DNA from: Manihot esculenta
Lineage: Eukaryota; Streptophyta; Magnoliopsida; Malpighiales; Euphorbiaceae
Reading direction: 5' to 3'
NCBI RefSeq assembly: GCF_001659605.2
Contig: NC_035174.2
Location: 1,056,389 to 1,120,388, forward strand
Length of the DNA: 64,000 nt
A program made the translations under genes and the position numbers. The notes under the pieces are model-generated. The model saw only the letters and a list, made by a program, of their open reading frames with translations. It made no database searches and had not been told where the DNA came from. Positions 22,095 to 33,595 of the stretch are shown here, one piece after another. The first letter of the stretch is position 1. The number at the start of each line of letters is the position of its first letter.

Positions 22095-25000
22095 ATGTCT
22101 CTCCTTTCTCATTTCTCCCAAAAATCTCTACTCTCTCGCTCGCTTCGCCCTCCTCTTATATCCTCTCTCCGTGCTTCCAAATTCAGTTTATACCCTTCCT
22201 CGTTTCTCTGTTCTCAACTTCATCCTCTCTCCCAGCAACCCTCCCTCGCATGCCACGTTACTAATCCCCCTTCTAGCCGCAGCGTTTCCATGGACTCTTC
22301 CTCGCCGGAACCCACCGTCTCTATCGACTCCCTTTCGGATGATTTCAAGAATCAGAATTTGGGCGCCGATGGCGGTCTTCATGACAAAAATAGTACTAGC
22401 AAGGGTAAATTGACGCTTGCAGATCTTAACTGGGACCATTCATTTGTTAGAGAATTGCCTGGTGATTCGAGAACCGATACCATTCCTCGTCAGGTATTGG
22501 TTTCTTGATTCGTTTCTTTGATCGTTGTCTTTCTCAATTTTAGTTATTTGGATATGTAGGATAAGTGCACACTAATTATGGGATTTTTAATCGTTTTTTA
22601 ATACTACTCCTGCGATTTACACATTGAATTTTGAAATGTTTAAACTTGCGATTTCTATCCGCACATGATGAATATAATCAGTGAAATGAAACAATATCAT
22701 TTTTTTCTGGCTTTTAGGGTTTGCGGTGATGATTCTTTAAAGTTTGCTTCTAATTATTTTGTAAGCTGGCGTGCAATAAAGGATCGAACTTCCATGTTTT
22801 GCTTTTCCAGGTATTGCATGCTTGTTACACAAAAGTTTCCCCATCAGCTGAAGTAGAGAATCCTCATCTTGTTGCGTGGTCAGAATCGGTGTCTGAATTG
22901 CTTGATTTGGATCCTAAAGAGTGAGTTGCCTCCTGTATTCCTGCTTGTTGGGAGTTCAATTGCATTCACAAGTTTCTAAAATATAGATATAGGTTCAACC
23001 GGAGACTTCTATTGGGAAGATGACCTAACCCTTTATCAATGTCACATCCTTATGAGTTTGTTATTATTTATTCTGTTCTATATTTCCTATATGTGTATTA
23101 TATCAATGCAACTAACAGCTGACTTTTGTGCTGGGATTGCAGGTTTGATAGACCAGATTTCCCCCTTTTATTTTCTGGTGCATCTCCATTGGTTGGAGCG
23201 TAAGTGTTTGCTTGGTACTCTTAGTTCAATTTTTATTATTTCGAACTGGAATAACAGCCATAACAAGATTATTCATGTCCGTTTGTTTACTGTTCTGGTT
23301 ATTTATTTTTCTCATAATTAATCCTTTCATCCTCTATTGACTTCCCTCATGCAGGTTGCCTTATGCTCAGTGCTATGGGGGACATCAATTTGGCATGTGG
23401 GCTGGTCAGCTGGGTGATGGACGGGCTATAACACTAGGGGAGATTATAAATTCGAAGTCTGAAAGGTGGGAGCTGCAGCTTAAAGGTGCTGGGAAGACTC
23501 CATACAGCCGGTTTGCAGATGGCCTTGCAGTTCTGCGTAGTAGCATTCGAGAATTTCTTTGCAGTGAAGCAATTCACCATCTGGGCATCCCAACAACTCG
23601 GGCACTTTGTCTTGTGACAACAGGGAAATATGTTACCAGAGACATGTTTTATGAGTATGTTAGCAGTATCCCAATACGATAAGTATTTATTGCACTTCAA
23701 TGCATACATGTTCTCTTTGTACTACCATTAGATGCTCTGTTTGACATTGTTTGATTTTGGAAGAATTTTTTTTATGCATGGGAGATCTGAGTTTTTGTTG
23801 GATTTCAAAATAATTTACTCCTTTGATCCAAGAACTGCAAGCTATTCTAATTTTGAGTATAAGTATCATCATTTTCTTTACAGAAACAGTCCATTTACAT
23901 ATGTTTTGAACTTGACTTGAGGGGGCTACAATAATAGGTAGTGATGGAGACTAGAACAGCTGATAAGTCTCTCTTTTATAGAAATAATAATTTGATCTAT
24001 ATGGTTTTAGATGACAAGTTTAAGATGCTTTTCAGTGAATGCTGACTACAAGTTATGTTTGCTTATTCAGTGGCAATCCAAAGGAAGAACCTGGTGCAAT
24101 TGTTTGCAGAGTTGCACAATCTTTTCTTCGTTTTGGTTCCTACCAGATACATGCTTCAAGAGGAAAAGAAGACTTGGACATTGTTCGTGCTTTAGCAGAT
24201 TATGCAATCAAAAATCATTTCTCTCACATTGAGAACATGAGCAAAAGTGAGAGCTTATCTTTTAGTACTGGCGATGAAGATCATTCGGTTGTGGATCTAA
24301 CCTCGAATAAGTATGCTGGTAAATTTCACCTTCTGAAAAGTATAACAAAATTATATCTTAGCAATACACCACCTAGACTGGATGAGAGCTGGTTGGGCAG
24401 TTTGCATCAGATCATCTTCCTGGATTTGATTAAATTATTCTCCTTATATTGAAAGAACGATGGTGCTTTATGGGGACTCATGCTTCCTTTTCCTGTCCTT
24501 GTGTGTTTTGCCACCTATAAGCATGACCTTCACCTGCTGCTAATGTAACTCTGGGATATGTTATATTTTCACTTGTCAGTTATGTTGGTTACTGTTTTCT
24601 TTCCTAGTCCATCTCTTTTTATCCATTTTTCTGTAATTTGTTGGGGCTATTAATTATCTTGTGCCCTTCCTGTTTTATTTCATGGAATATTTCAGCTTGG
24701 GCAGTGGAAATTGCTGAACGAACTGCTTCTCTGGTTGCAAGCTGGCAAGGGGTTGGTTTTACTCATGGCGTGCTGAACACTGACAACATGAGCATTTTGG
24801 GTCTCACCATTGATTATGGTCCCTTTGGATTTTTGGATGCTTTTGATCCTAGTTACACTCCAAATACCACAGATCTTCCAGGTAGGAGATACTGTTTTGC
24901 AAATCAGCCTGACATTGGCTTGTGGAATATTGCACAATTCACAGCTTCCCTAACAGCTGCCCAGTTGATTGATGATAAGGAGGCAAACTATGCAATGGAA

Positions 25001-26545
25001 AGGTATTCGTAAAGTTTTTATCCAGTCTAGTGAATTCCTAAATTTCAATCAGTAAGATATCTCTTTATTTTTCTACAGATATGGAACCAAGTTCATGGAT
25101 GAGTATCAAGCTATAATGACTAGAAAACTTGGTCTACCAAAATACAATAAACAGTTGATCAGTAAACTTCTCAATAATATGGCTGTAGATAAAGTTGATT
25201 ACACGAATTTCTTCCGGTTACTGTCTAATATCAAAGCAGATCCAAACACTCCTCAAGATGAGTTGTTGGTTCCTCTGAAGGCCGTTCTGCTAGATATTGG
25301 CAAGGAGCGCAAAGAGGCATGGATCAATTGGGTGCAGTCCTATGTGCATGAGGTACAATTTGATACAGTTATCTTGCATCTCTGATATGCATTGCATGAT
25401 CTATCTTGCATTTAATCCCCTAATTCTTTTCCTTGATCATCATCTCTCTCTCTGCGCCAAGAAAAATAAATGAATAAATAATTTTTTTCTTCCAGTTTTG
25501 ACCTTGCACACATGATCGGATTCATTATGGGGGCAAAGGGGCCACTTGCCCCATGGAAATCCTCTGCATATAAATATAATCAAATTATTCTAATATTTCC
25601 CTCACTAAATTTATCAATTTTGACTATGTAGTTCACTAAATTTATCAATTTTTACCCCATAGTTCATTTAATCTTTTAAGTTGCTTATTTATTGTACTTA
25701 GGTTAAATACAAATTTTATTATTTTAATTTTAATTTTAATTAGAATGCTATTTAACTTGATAAATAAATAAAATTACGACTAGATTAGGTCAAATTATTC
25801 ATTATGGTATATATATATTTTTTAGGTTCAGTCCCACTAATAACATTTCCCACCCCTAAACTAAAAGAAGTTACATATCGCCTCTGCTGGTTAACATTTT
25901 TTGGATCCGCCCTTGCTGCACATGATGTATATACTAAAGGAGAAGGTGCTATCCTGGGAAGGATAGTTTGTGATGTCTGATATGCAATTATCATGTAATT
26001 CTTGTTTGACAAATAGCTGAGAAATAGTTGTTGGTCAAAATCCAAATACATAAGTTTTGGATAAGTCAATTACATTCTTCGCATTCTATATGATCACCAG
26101 AAGTTTCTGTAATCAATAGATGCAATTTTTTCCAAGTCGGCAATATGCATCCTAGACATGTTTATCAAATTATGCTCGATTTTTTGATGTGTCCCGTATT
26201 TTCCCTTGCCTAAACGATTTAAGGAGGTGTTTCTTATTTTGCATAGTTTTTAATTCAAAATTTCTTACACAATCCCTTCTGCCTGTGCAGCTGGCTGCTA
26301 GTGGTATTTCAGATGAGCAGAGGAAGATTCAAATGGATTCCGTAAATCCTAAATATGTGCTTCGGAACTATTTATGTCAGACAGCCATTGATTCAGCTGA
26401 ACTAGGTGATTTTGGGGAAGTGAGGAGGTTGCTTAAACTAATGGAGCGGCCGTATGATGAACAACCAGGGATGGAAAAATATGCTCGCCTGCCACCAGCT
26501 TGGGCTTATCGGCCAGGGGTCTGCATGCTTTCTTGTTCTTCATGA
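22095..26545 (+). CDS. SELO: SelO-family protein adenylyltransferase (pseudokinase-fold AMPylator), intact
   Basis: Eight exons: 22095-22493, 22811-22920, 23143-23199, 23355-23654, 24071-24318, 24696-25002, 25079-25352, 26291-26545. All introns are GT-AG and the joined frame gives 649 residues, the usual plant length. The first 60 residues are Ser/Arg/Leu-rich with few acidic residues, like an organelle transit peptide. Motifs are [69 protein letters not shown] (catalytic Asn/Asp region) and DYGPFGFLD (metal-binding, DFG-like). Family knowledge: SelO transfers AMP to Ser/Thr/Tyr of target proteins, and its mitochondrial members act in redox stress. The C-terminus is GVCMLSCSS; animal SelO has selenocysteine three residues from the end, and here that place is an ordinary TGT cysteine, as expected in plants. 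It lies downstream of the young LTR element and divergent from EML. Confidence 0.95.
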
Positions 26546-27064
26546 GTTGCTTGCTTGCATTAAAAATTGCAAACTATATTTGTAGCTTGTATATAACATA
26601 GTTGAATCAAGTTTTCTTTGAGAGTCCGGAGGATAAAATGTAGAATGCGCGTTTCTTTTCGTTGTTAGAACGGTTTATAGGCATAAAAATTGTATTTATT
26701 ATTTATTTTTTTGTTGTGTTGTTAATTATCCTTATTATTTATTTGTTTTGCTTGCTGGTTTGGTTCACCGATTATTTAGATTTTGGATGTGAATGTGATT
26801 AAGATTTTTAGCAGTTAATTTTCTTTTATAAATGAATTGGAATTATATAGGTTTTATTGTAGTCTATACATAGTTTTAAGTTAATCAAAATTGGTCTCCC
26901 TCTTTTGAGTTTGATTTAGTTTTATGTCCGGAATTGAATGATGGCTATGGCTGCGTATAAAAATATGACCTTCTAGGTGGAGAATGTGAGTTTTTTGAAA
27001 TCAGGTGTGCTGGTTTAGTTGGTTAGTAGTTTACGAAAAATTCACCCGTACTGATTTAGAAGAG

Positions 27065-27097
<33 letters not shown>

Positions 27098-27227
27098 CCT
27101 AGTAACATTTATTTTTATCATTAGATTAAAATTTATTAAAGTAATATCAGTAAAAATAATTTTGAGTTGTTGAATTAAAAAGAAATAAAAATAAAATGTG
27201 TTAAATCGATCTCAATCTTTTATTTTT
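26546..27227. other. 3' flank of SelO; AT-rich spacer with (ATTG)n
   Basis: Holds the SelO 3' UTR, unremarkable AT-rich DNA and a GATT tetranucleotide run at about 27066-27096. No gene seen. Confidence 0.6.
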
Positions 27228-27759
27228 GGGAAAATTATTTTTTAGTCCCTCAGGTTTAACGTAATTAACACTTCCGTCCCTCTATTTTGGCGACCCAACA
27301 CTTAAGTCCCTCACTTTCTCTTCCGTCCAATTTCGTAGTCCTTCCGTTCATTTAAACCGTTTGGTCAAAGAGTCAAAAGTGAGAGGTGATAATTTTTTCC
27401 AAAAATACCCTTCTCTTAATGTGAAATTCCTTTTTTTTTTTCTCTTTCATGCTTTCTCCCGTTGAAGAAGAAGAAGAAGAAGAAGAAGAAGAAGAAGAAG
27501 AAAAAGTTGCTGGGTAGGAAGAAGAAGAAGAAGAAGAAAGATTTGCTGGGTAGGAGGAAGAAGAAGAAGAAGAAAAAGTTGCTGGGTAGGAGGAAGAAGA
27601 AGAAGAAGAAGGAAGAAGAAGAAGAAGAAGAAGAAGAAGAAGAAGAAGAAGAAGAAGAAGAAGAAGAAGAAAGATTTGCTGGGTAGGAGGAAGAAGAAGA
27701 AGAAGAAAAAGTTGCTGGGTAGGAGGAAGAAGAAGAAGAAGAAGAAGAAGAAGAAGAAG

Positions 27760-27790
<31 letters not shown>

Positions 27791-28237
27791 TGCTGGGTAG
27801 GAAGAAGAAGAAGAAGAAGAAGAAGAAGAAGAAGAAGAAGAAGAAGAAGAAGAAGAAAAAGTTGCTGGGTAGGAGGAAGAAGAAGAAGAAGAAGAAGAAG
27901 AAAGAAGAAGAAGAAGAAGAAGAAGAAGAAGAAGAAAGATTTGCTGGGTAGGAGGAAGAAGAAGAAGAAGAAAAAGTTGCTGGGTAGGAGGAAGAAGAAG
28001 AAGAAGAAGAAGAAGAAAGAAGAAGAAGAAGAAGAAGAAGAAGAAGAAGAAGAAGAAGAAGAAGAGGGTTAATTTTGTCAATTCACGTGTCCCAAACGGC
28101 TATTTTGAACGGAAGGACTGCGAAATTGGACGGAAGAGAAAGTGAGGGACTTAAGTGTTGGGTCGCCAAAATAGAGGGACAGAAGTGTTAATTACGTTAA
28201 ACCTGAGGGACTACAAAGTAATTTTCCCTTTATTTTT
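27219..28237. mobile_element. Mutator-like MITE with long inverted repeats and a (GAA)n core
   Basis: The element is 27228-28228 (1,001 bp). It starts GGGAAAATTATTTTTTAGTC and ends with the inverted equivalent (GACTACAAAGTAATTTTCCC). The inverted repeats pair for about 125-145 bp with few mismatches (27228 to about 27372 against 28228 to about 28085). It is flanked by a 9-bp direct repeat TTTATTTTT (27219-27227 and 28229-28237), the size typical of Mutator-like transposons. There is no transposase. The interior is almost wholly GAA triplets broken by recurring TTGCTGGGTAGGA spacers. A non-autonomous element moved by a MULE transposase is the best reading. Confidence 0.9.
27464..28065. repeat. 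(GAA)n microsatellite with higher-order TTGCTGGGTAGGAGG spacer
   Basis: About 600 bp of GAA triplets (TTC on the other strand), interrupted about nine times by TTGCTGGGTAGGA(G)G spacers, so GAA blocks of different length alternate with a fixed short unit. Long K/E-rich plus-strand frames and S/L/F-rich minus-strand frames here are by-products of the triplet repeat. Confidence 0.95.
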
Positions 28238-30235
28238 TGACCGGTTTTGAGACCCTGTATGTAGTTATGTACCTCTTAGTTTATTGTTCATGCGGAATGC
28301 CGAAAATAGTCTTTCCTTGTCCGATTCTCTCTCTCCTTGGCCCTAGACTGCTTTCTTACTCGTGAAATGGTTTTTGGCAAGATAAGATGGATAGGATTTC
28401 TGACTTCCTATACCTAACAAATAGGGCATGAGGGCTTCAAGACTATGATAAGACAGTCCTGTCTCGATCCTTTTTCTATTTCTTCCTTCTTTTCACTCCG
28501 CTAGTCCTTTGATCACTCTGAAATTATAAAATGAAGGGAATAGTGTTGAAAATGAGGGATCAATCTGAAATTGTACAATGAAGGGAATAGTGTTCCCTTC
28601 TGCACAAAACGACACAAACTGATCCATTTCCAGCCTCACTGTTTCCAGCTTTCTTCCTGAAAAACTAGTTTCCATTCCGATTTCACTCGACGCCCTCTTC
28701 TACTTCCCCATCAGTTACCACCGATACCCACGCCTCCATTTCCCCAACTCACCACAAACCCAAAATCACCATTTCCTGTCACCCATCCCTTGATCATCTG
28801 CTCTCCACCATAACCACAACATTTCCTTCGGCAAATTCGTCTCCCTCAACCTCAATTTCAAATCCCATCTCTTCTCTCGACCTCCACAGAAACGCCACCA
28901 CAGCCTTCTTTCCCATTGAAATACCCATTATGCCTCTCCAAACCAGACTCACGACACCACATCACTCCCTTTCACGATAGCCCCAACGCCATTCTATCGA
29001 TCTTCCCCAAACTCTCGCACCATTATCCACTAAACGGAGCTCACGGAGCACAACAATTTCAACTCCTTCAACTAGCAGACCTCCATCCTCACCAACATTT
29101 CTGTACACAAGTTTACTATGAAAACTTAAATTTTGAAATTCAGATCCATCGTATCCATCTTCAGCAGTCTCTGTTCTTTCCCTCCCACAAAGCTTCATTG
29201 CCTTCTTCTGCTCCACCATCGATTTCAGAGACCAGACCCAGCTTTCGACGACTCACCATGGCAGCAACGATGCCCACAGAATCGGAAATGTTCAGACCAA
29301 TCGAGCCCTTCACCAGCTGAAGCAGAGTCATCCTCCGAGCATCCGCTGGCTTCTGGACAGTAGCTACACGACTGGGGCAGAGACTCATTGTTGTTCAATC
29401 GTCACTCAAGGATTTGGGTATACCTTAATTTTCATTTCATTAGTCTTTTATTTTATTCTATTTCTTTTGTTTTTCCCTGCTTTTCTTCTTCAATGAATGG
29501 TCCCTAATTCTGAGAAATGTTGACAATGGATGGGTATGTTTGGGGTACGAACTTCTATCTGTTATCTGGGTACCTGATTTGATGCATTTTTAAATTATTT
29601 TTTTTGAAAGAAAAATCATCATTTTGGTTGCACTCTGTATTGATTTAGTTTATTGTCGCTGTTTGTTGAAGGAGTAAGACGGGTGTTCCTTTGATCCTGT
29701 CTTCTGTGTTATGGTCTTTGGCACGAAGTTTTGAGTTCACTTTTACATGCTTATTAGCCGACAGTAGAGTGAAATGGTTGAGACTAGCTTTGTGCTCATG
29801 TTTATTAAGCATGTGAGTTTCATTTGAAGTTTTAGCTCATTGATTCGTGGATATTGGTGCCGAACATAAACTTTGCAATTTAGAAATTGCCTTTTGGGGT
29901 TTGTTCTGAAATATACTAATATGATGTTGTACGAGGGAAGGAAGAGTTGATTGTGCAGGCCTTTGAGTGTTGTTAAAAATTGGAAACGAAAGATTCACTG
30001 TTAGATCCCGAATTTTCGATGCCTAATAAGAGTTTTGTTTTAAAAAATAATAATAAGATTAAAATATTTTTAAAAGGGTTAAGAGATTCAATAGGAGCTT
30101 TCCTTTGAATCTTCTTATACCAATTTAATTAAATTGTAAATTTATAATAATAATAAGATTAAAATATTTTTAGAAGAAGTTAATGGATTCATTATGCATT
30201 TTCTTTTGAATTTTTTTTCTTTTAAAAGCAAAACT
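28238..30235. other. Spacer, possibly with a 5' leader exon of LIP2; no firm gene
   Basis: An open frame of 134 codons at 28916-29320 (Pro/Ser/His-rich) has no recognisable domain. A CT-rich stretch to about 29418 ends TTGGGTATACC, which could be a leader exon and donor for the downstream LIP2 transcript. This is speculative. 30030-30200 has degenerate repeats containing AATAATAAGATTAAAATATTTTTA that continue at 32100-32280 beyond the LINE. Confidence 0.35.
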
Positions 30236-32010
30236 ACCGATTGTATTAATAAATTTCATCAAACAAAGAGATATCATCCCAAACAGAGAGATAATTATGT
30301 CTAATAGATTCTCTAACCAAATTATGCCTAATAGATTTTATAGCCAAAGTACTAGAGCAGCTAGAGTAGCATTACAACGAACCCATCTAACAGAAATATG
30401 AGTTCTAGAGTCTCACAAAGATTTACAATCATTCAAAATGAAACTCCTGCATAAGATAATTTGGCAAAGATACTCCTCCTTTCTCATCTCTCGAGCATAA
30501 ATCATTAAAGTCTCCGAACAAAGTCACAGAAGAGAGCTTCTACGAGATAAATCTCGAATAAGATTTCAAGACCGATGTCGTTGCGATTCCGGAAACCCAT
30601 AATAACCCGTAAACCTATATTGAACATTACCTTCCGAAACAATTGAATCAATAAAATTTGAAAAAAAGTCAACCACAAGAAAAGCCAAAAATAGACACAT
30701 ATTCTTCCACATTAACGAAAGACCTCCTCCCAATTCTTGTCTATTGACTGAGAAGTAACCATCAAAATGTAAAAAATTATGAAAAAAATTCCATACGAGA
30801 ATTAAGAGTTTTTGTTTCCATAAAAAATAAAATGTTCGGCTTATAACTAGTAACTAAATCCTTCAATGCATTAACTGTCCGAGATTGCCGAGTCCTCGGC
30901 AGTTCCAATAGAGGACGATCATTGCTTTCGACTATCCCGACCTTTAATGGGATGAGCCGTTTCACTGTTGTCTATCAAATTAACATTCACAGGAGTGTTG
31001 TAAGGGCATCCTGTTGAGAGGAAGGAAAACCTGAACCAACGTTATGTTTAGTGTTTCTTGACTTTTTTTAGCATCATCATTTATTCGGGCTGCGATCTCC
31101 TCATCAAGCTTATTAGAACTGCCTTGGCCCATAGAATTATTGTCCATGTCCATAATATGGTCATCGATCTCCTTATTTACAATGGGTTGTCTTTTGCCAA
31201 ATAAGGAGAATTGCCTATTATGTGCTGCCAAATTAGTGTTTTAAAAATTGCTAGTTGATGCCAATTCTGCTACAAATTCCGGCGGAGCAGAATTGCCGGA
31301 ATCACGCAGCTATAGGCTTGTCAGTCTCTAGTTTCGATGAACAGGTGCTCTGAGGAAATCACCCCAACCAAACTTGATATCTTCTTTCTTCAATCTCAGC
31401 TGCAAGTTACAGAAAGTCTCCACGTGATCCAGTTTCCCACATAAATAGCAAAAGATAGTAAGTTTTTCGTATTCAAACTTCATAGTAAACACAGTACCAT
31501 CATCTCTAACAAACTTTTTCCGCCGTTTCAAAAGTTGTCGAATGTCCAAACAAACTTTAATTCTCATAGGGTCCGGCGACATAACTGAAGCATTTTTCAT
31601 ATCATACTCTTTATAGTGGCCAACTTCTCGTTATGATACCCAGAAGAGAGGTCTTTAATCAGAATCCAAAAATCAGAATGAGTTAGAGGGATATGGAGAG
31701 GATTTTCGTTACCTTGTATCTTCTTCTAAACAAGCAGGAATCGATTGTATAACCAAGAGCTCCCATTTATTATATTTTCAAAATCAACATTATTAAAAAG
31801 CTGAAACAGATATCTTTTTACCTCTAATTTTATAATAGATAACCCTCTAAAGGATGCCATAAATCTGCCAAAAAGGTCTGCATATTCTTACTATGTAGAA
31901 ATATAAGTGACGATCGGAATATGTGTGGAACTCTTAATAGGGGCAACAACTTCTTCTTCTTTTTCATCAATAGTTAATTGACGCAGATCGTCTTTCATGG
32001 AGGAGAGGAA
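30236..32010 (-). mobile_element. Decayed LINE (L1-type) fragment
   Basis: Minus-strand order: a 5' ORF1 with a DUF4283-like stretch (DLRQLTIDE, NVDFENIINGSSWLYNRFLL, PLHIPLTHSDFWILIKDL). Next, at about 31600-31328, comes the gag-like part ending in a CCHC knuckle (FCYLCGKLDHVETFC). The start of ORF2 at about 30910-30777 shows the endonuclease ETK motif (PNILFFMETKTL). The remainder of ORF2, including reverse transcriptase, is absent. A short 3' region ends in an A-rich tail at about 30236. Several stops and frame breaks are present. It lies inside an AT-rich degenerate repeat. Confidence 0.8.
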
Positions 32011-32881
32011 AGAAGAAGTTAGGTTTAAAAAAGAGAAAAAGGAGAGAGTATCGAATCACAAAGGGACCACAGAGGAAAACTTGTATCGAAAGTTTACCAG
32101 CTATCATAAATTTTCTTTTGGATCTTATAACTCTAATTTAATTTAATTTTTTTAAAAATATTTTAGGAGTTAATAGGCATTTTGCTTTGAATCTTCTTAC
32201 TCCAATTTAATTAAATTTAAAGGGTAATAATGATAAAATTAAAATATTCTTAAAGGCTTTAAAGTTCAATAGTCGTTTTTCCGTTGGACCATTGTTAGTA
32301 TGATTATTCAATAGGCTTTTTCTTTTGAATTAAGTGAATCAAATTTTTAAAAAATAATAGGCATTTTTCTTTAAATGGCCTTGCTTTATTTTAATTAAAA
32401 TTAAAATAATAATAATAACTACATAAAACTAAGTAATAGAAGAGCCAAAATGGTTCCCGGTTACGGTGCTGAAGCATCTTAACATCCTTGTTTTGTTCCT
32501 TTGCTCGCTGTTGAGTTCAACTGAGTTCCAAGTCTTTTATAAAGTAAGTTTTTTCTCGCATCTCTTTCTACAAATTTCAATGTGATACAGTTCAATTGAT
32601 CTCATTCCTTGGTGCTCTAGAGTCATCTCTTGTTCAAAGGGTTTACCCACCAATTGTTTGATGAAATGCCTTCATGGATTTTTGGGTTTGGATATTTACA
32701 TTTGTGGGGTTGTTTTTGCTCGCTCTTACTTTGAGATCTATAAATCTTAAATAGGCGAATCATATATACTTTTGTCCACATTAGAATATGGTTCCCATGT
32801 GATCTCTCATTAATTTGAAACAGTGTCATGTGATAATGAAATCAAGAAAGGTATTATTTATATTTCACGGTTTGCAGGGAA
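32011..32881 (+). promoter_or_regulatory. AT-rich repeats and 5' region of LIP2
   Basis: 32100-32400 repeats the AT-rich units found at 30030-30200. The GGTTTGCAG just before the LIP2 ATG at 32882 looks like a splice acceptor, so LIP2 probably has a leader intron; its upstream exon may be at about 32480-32543 (donor AAAGTAAGTT) or farther up. No other gene seen. Confidence 0.45.
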
Positions 32882-33595
32882 ATGAGATCTTCACGAACTC
32901 TTCAGGTTTGGAAACTTGGAACAGTCAACTACTTGGAGGCACTGAAACTGCAGGAAAAGCTGGCCTCTGATAGAAAAGCTCATAAAATTCCTGATACTCT
33001 CTTGTCCCTGCAACATCCGCCTACATACACCCTTGGCAAAAGGAGGACTGATCATAATCTATTGATCCCCTTATCTGATCTCCAGAAGCTAGGAGCTGAA
33101 CTTCAGTATACACAAAGAGGAGGTGATATTACATATCATGGCCCCCGTCAGGCCATTTTATACCCCATTATTTCTCTTCGTGAGATTGGACTTGGTGCTC
33201 GGAGTTATGTGGAGAAACTTGAATCGACTATGATTGAATTGGCGTCGCTATATGGCGTCAAAGCTTGTGCTGGACAAAAGGGTGAAACCGGTGTTTGGGT
33301 TGCAGACAGAAAGATTGGTGCAATTGGAATTCGTATATCATCTGGAATCACCTCTCATGGATTGGCATTTAATATTGATCCTGATCTAAATTATTTTAAG
33401 CATATTGTACCTTGTGGGATTGTGGATAAAGAAGTTACATCTTTGAGAAGGGAGACAGGTACTCTGCTTCCTTCTGATGAAGTAATTCACGAGCAGTTGA
33501 TTTCTTGTTTTGCTCGACTATTTGGTTTTAGTAGTCTTATTTGGAAGGAAAGTAATTCAGTATTGTCAGGTGATAGGAAAGTGAAAGATATGTGA
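32882..33595 (+). CDS. LIP2: Octanoyltransferase (lipoyl(octanoyl) transferase, LipB family), likely mitochondrial
   Basis: A single coding exon of 237 codons. The enzyme moves the octanoyl group from octanoyl-ACP to lipoyl domains of 2-oxoacid dehydrogenases and glycine cleavage H protein, the first step of de novo lipoylation. The LipB signature RGGDITYHGPRQ is at residues 79-90. KIGAIGIRI carries the conserved Lys144, and HIVPCGI the catalytic Cys178. SLQHPPTYTLGKR (42-54) and HGLAFNIDPDLNYF (159-172) also match. Length and lack of a long transit peptide are like plant mitochondrial LIP2; the plastid isoform LIP2p has a longer N-terminus. Translation starts two bases after a likely splice acceptor, the leader intron being upstream. 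The frame is intact. Confidence 0.95.
   Translation: MRSSRTLQVWKLGTVNYLEALKLQEKLASDRKAHKIPDTLLSLQHPPTYTLGKRRTDHNLLIPLSDLQKLGAELQYTQRGGDITYHGPRQAILYPIISLREIGLGARSYVEKLESTMIELASLYGVKACAGQKGETGVWVADRKIGAIGIRISSGITSHGLAFNIDPDLNYFKHIVPCGIVDKEVTSLRRETGTLLPSDEVIHEQLISCFARLFGFSSLIWKESNSVLSGDRKVKDM

Noticed and set aside
27464..28065. CRISPR-like pattern of spacers and repeats
   Set aside because: The spacers are the repeated part and the intervals are pure GAA triplets; this is a plant nuclear microsatellite, not a CRISPR array.
27416..28081. Long Ser/Leu/Phe-rich (minus) and Lys/Glu-rich (plus) open frames
   Set aside because: They are direct translations of a GAA/TTC microsatellite inside a MITE, open in all frames for trivial reasons.
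28916..29320. 134-codon Pro/Ser/His-rich ORF as a gene
   Set aside because: No recognised family and CT-rich composition typical of a leader region; possible LIP2 5' exon instead.
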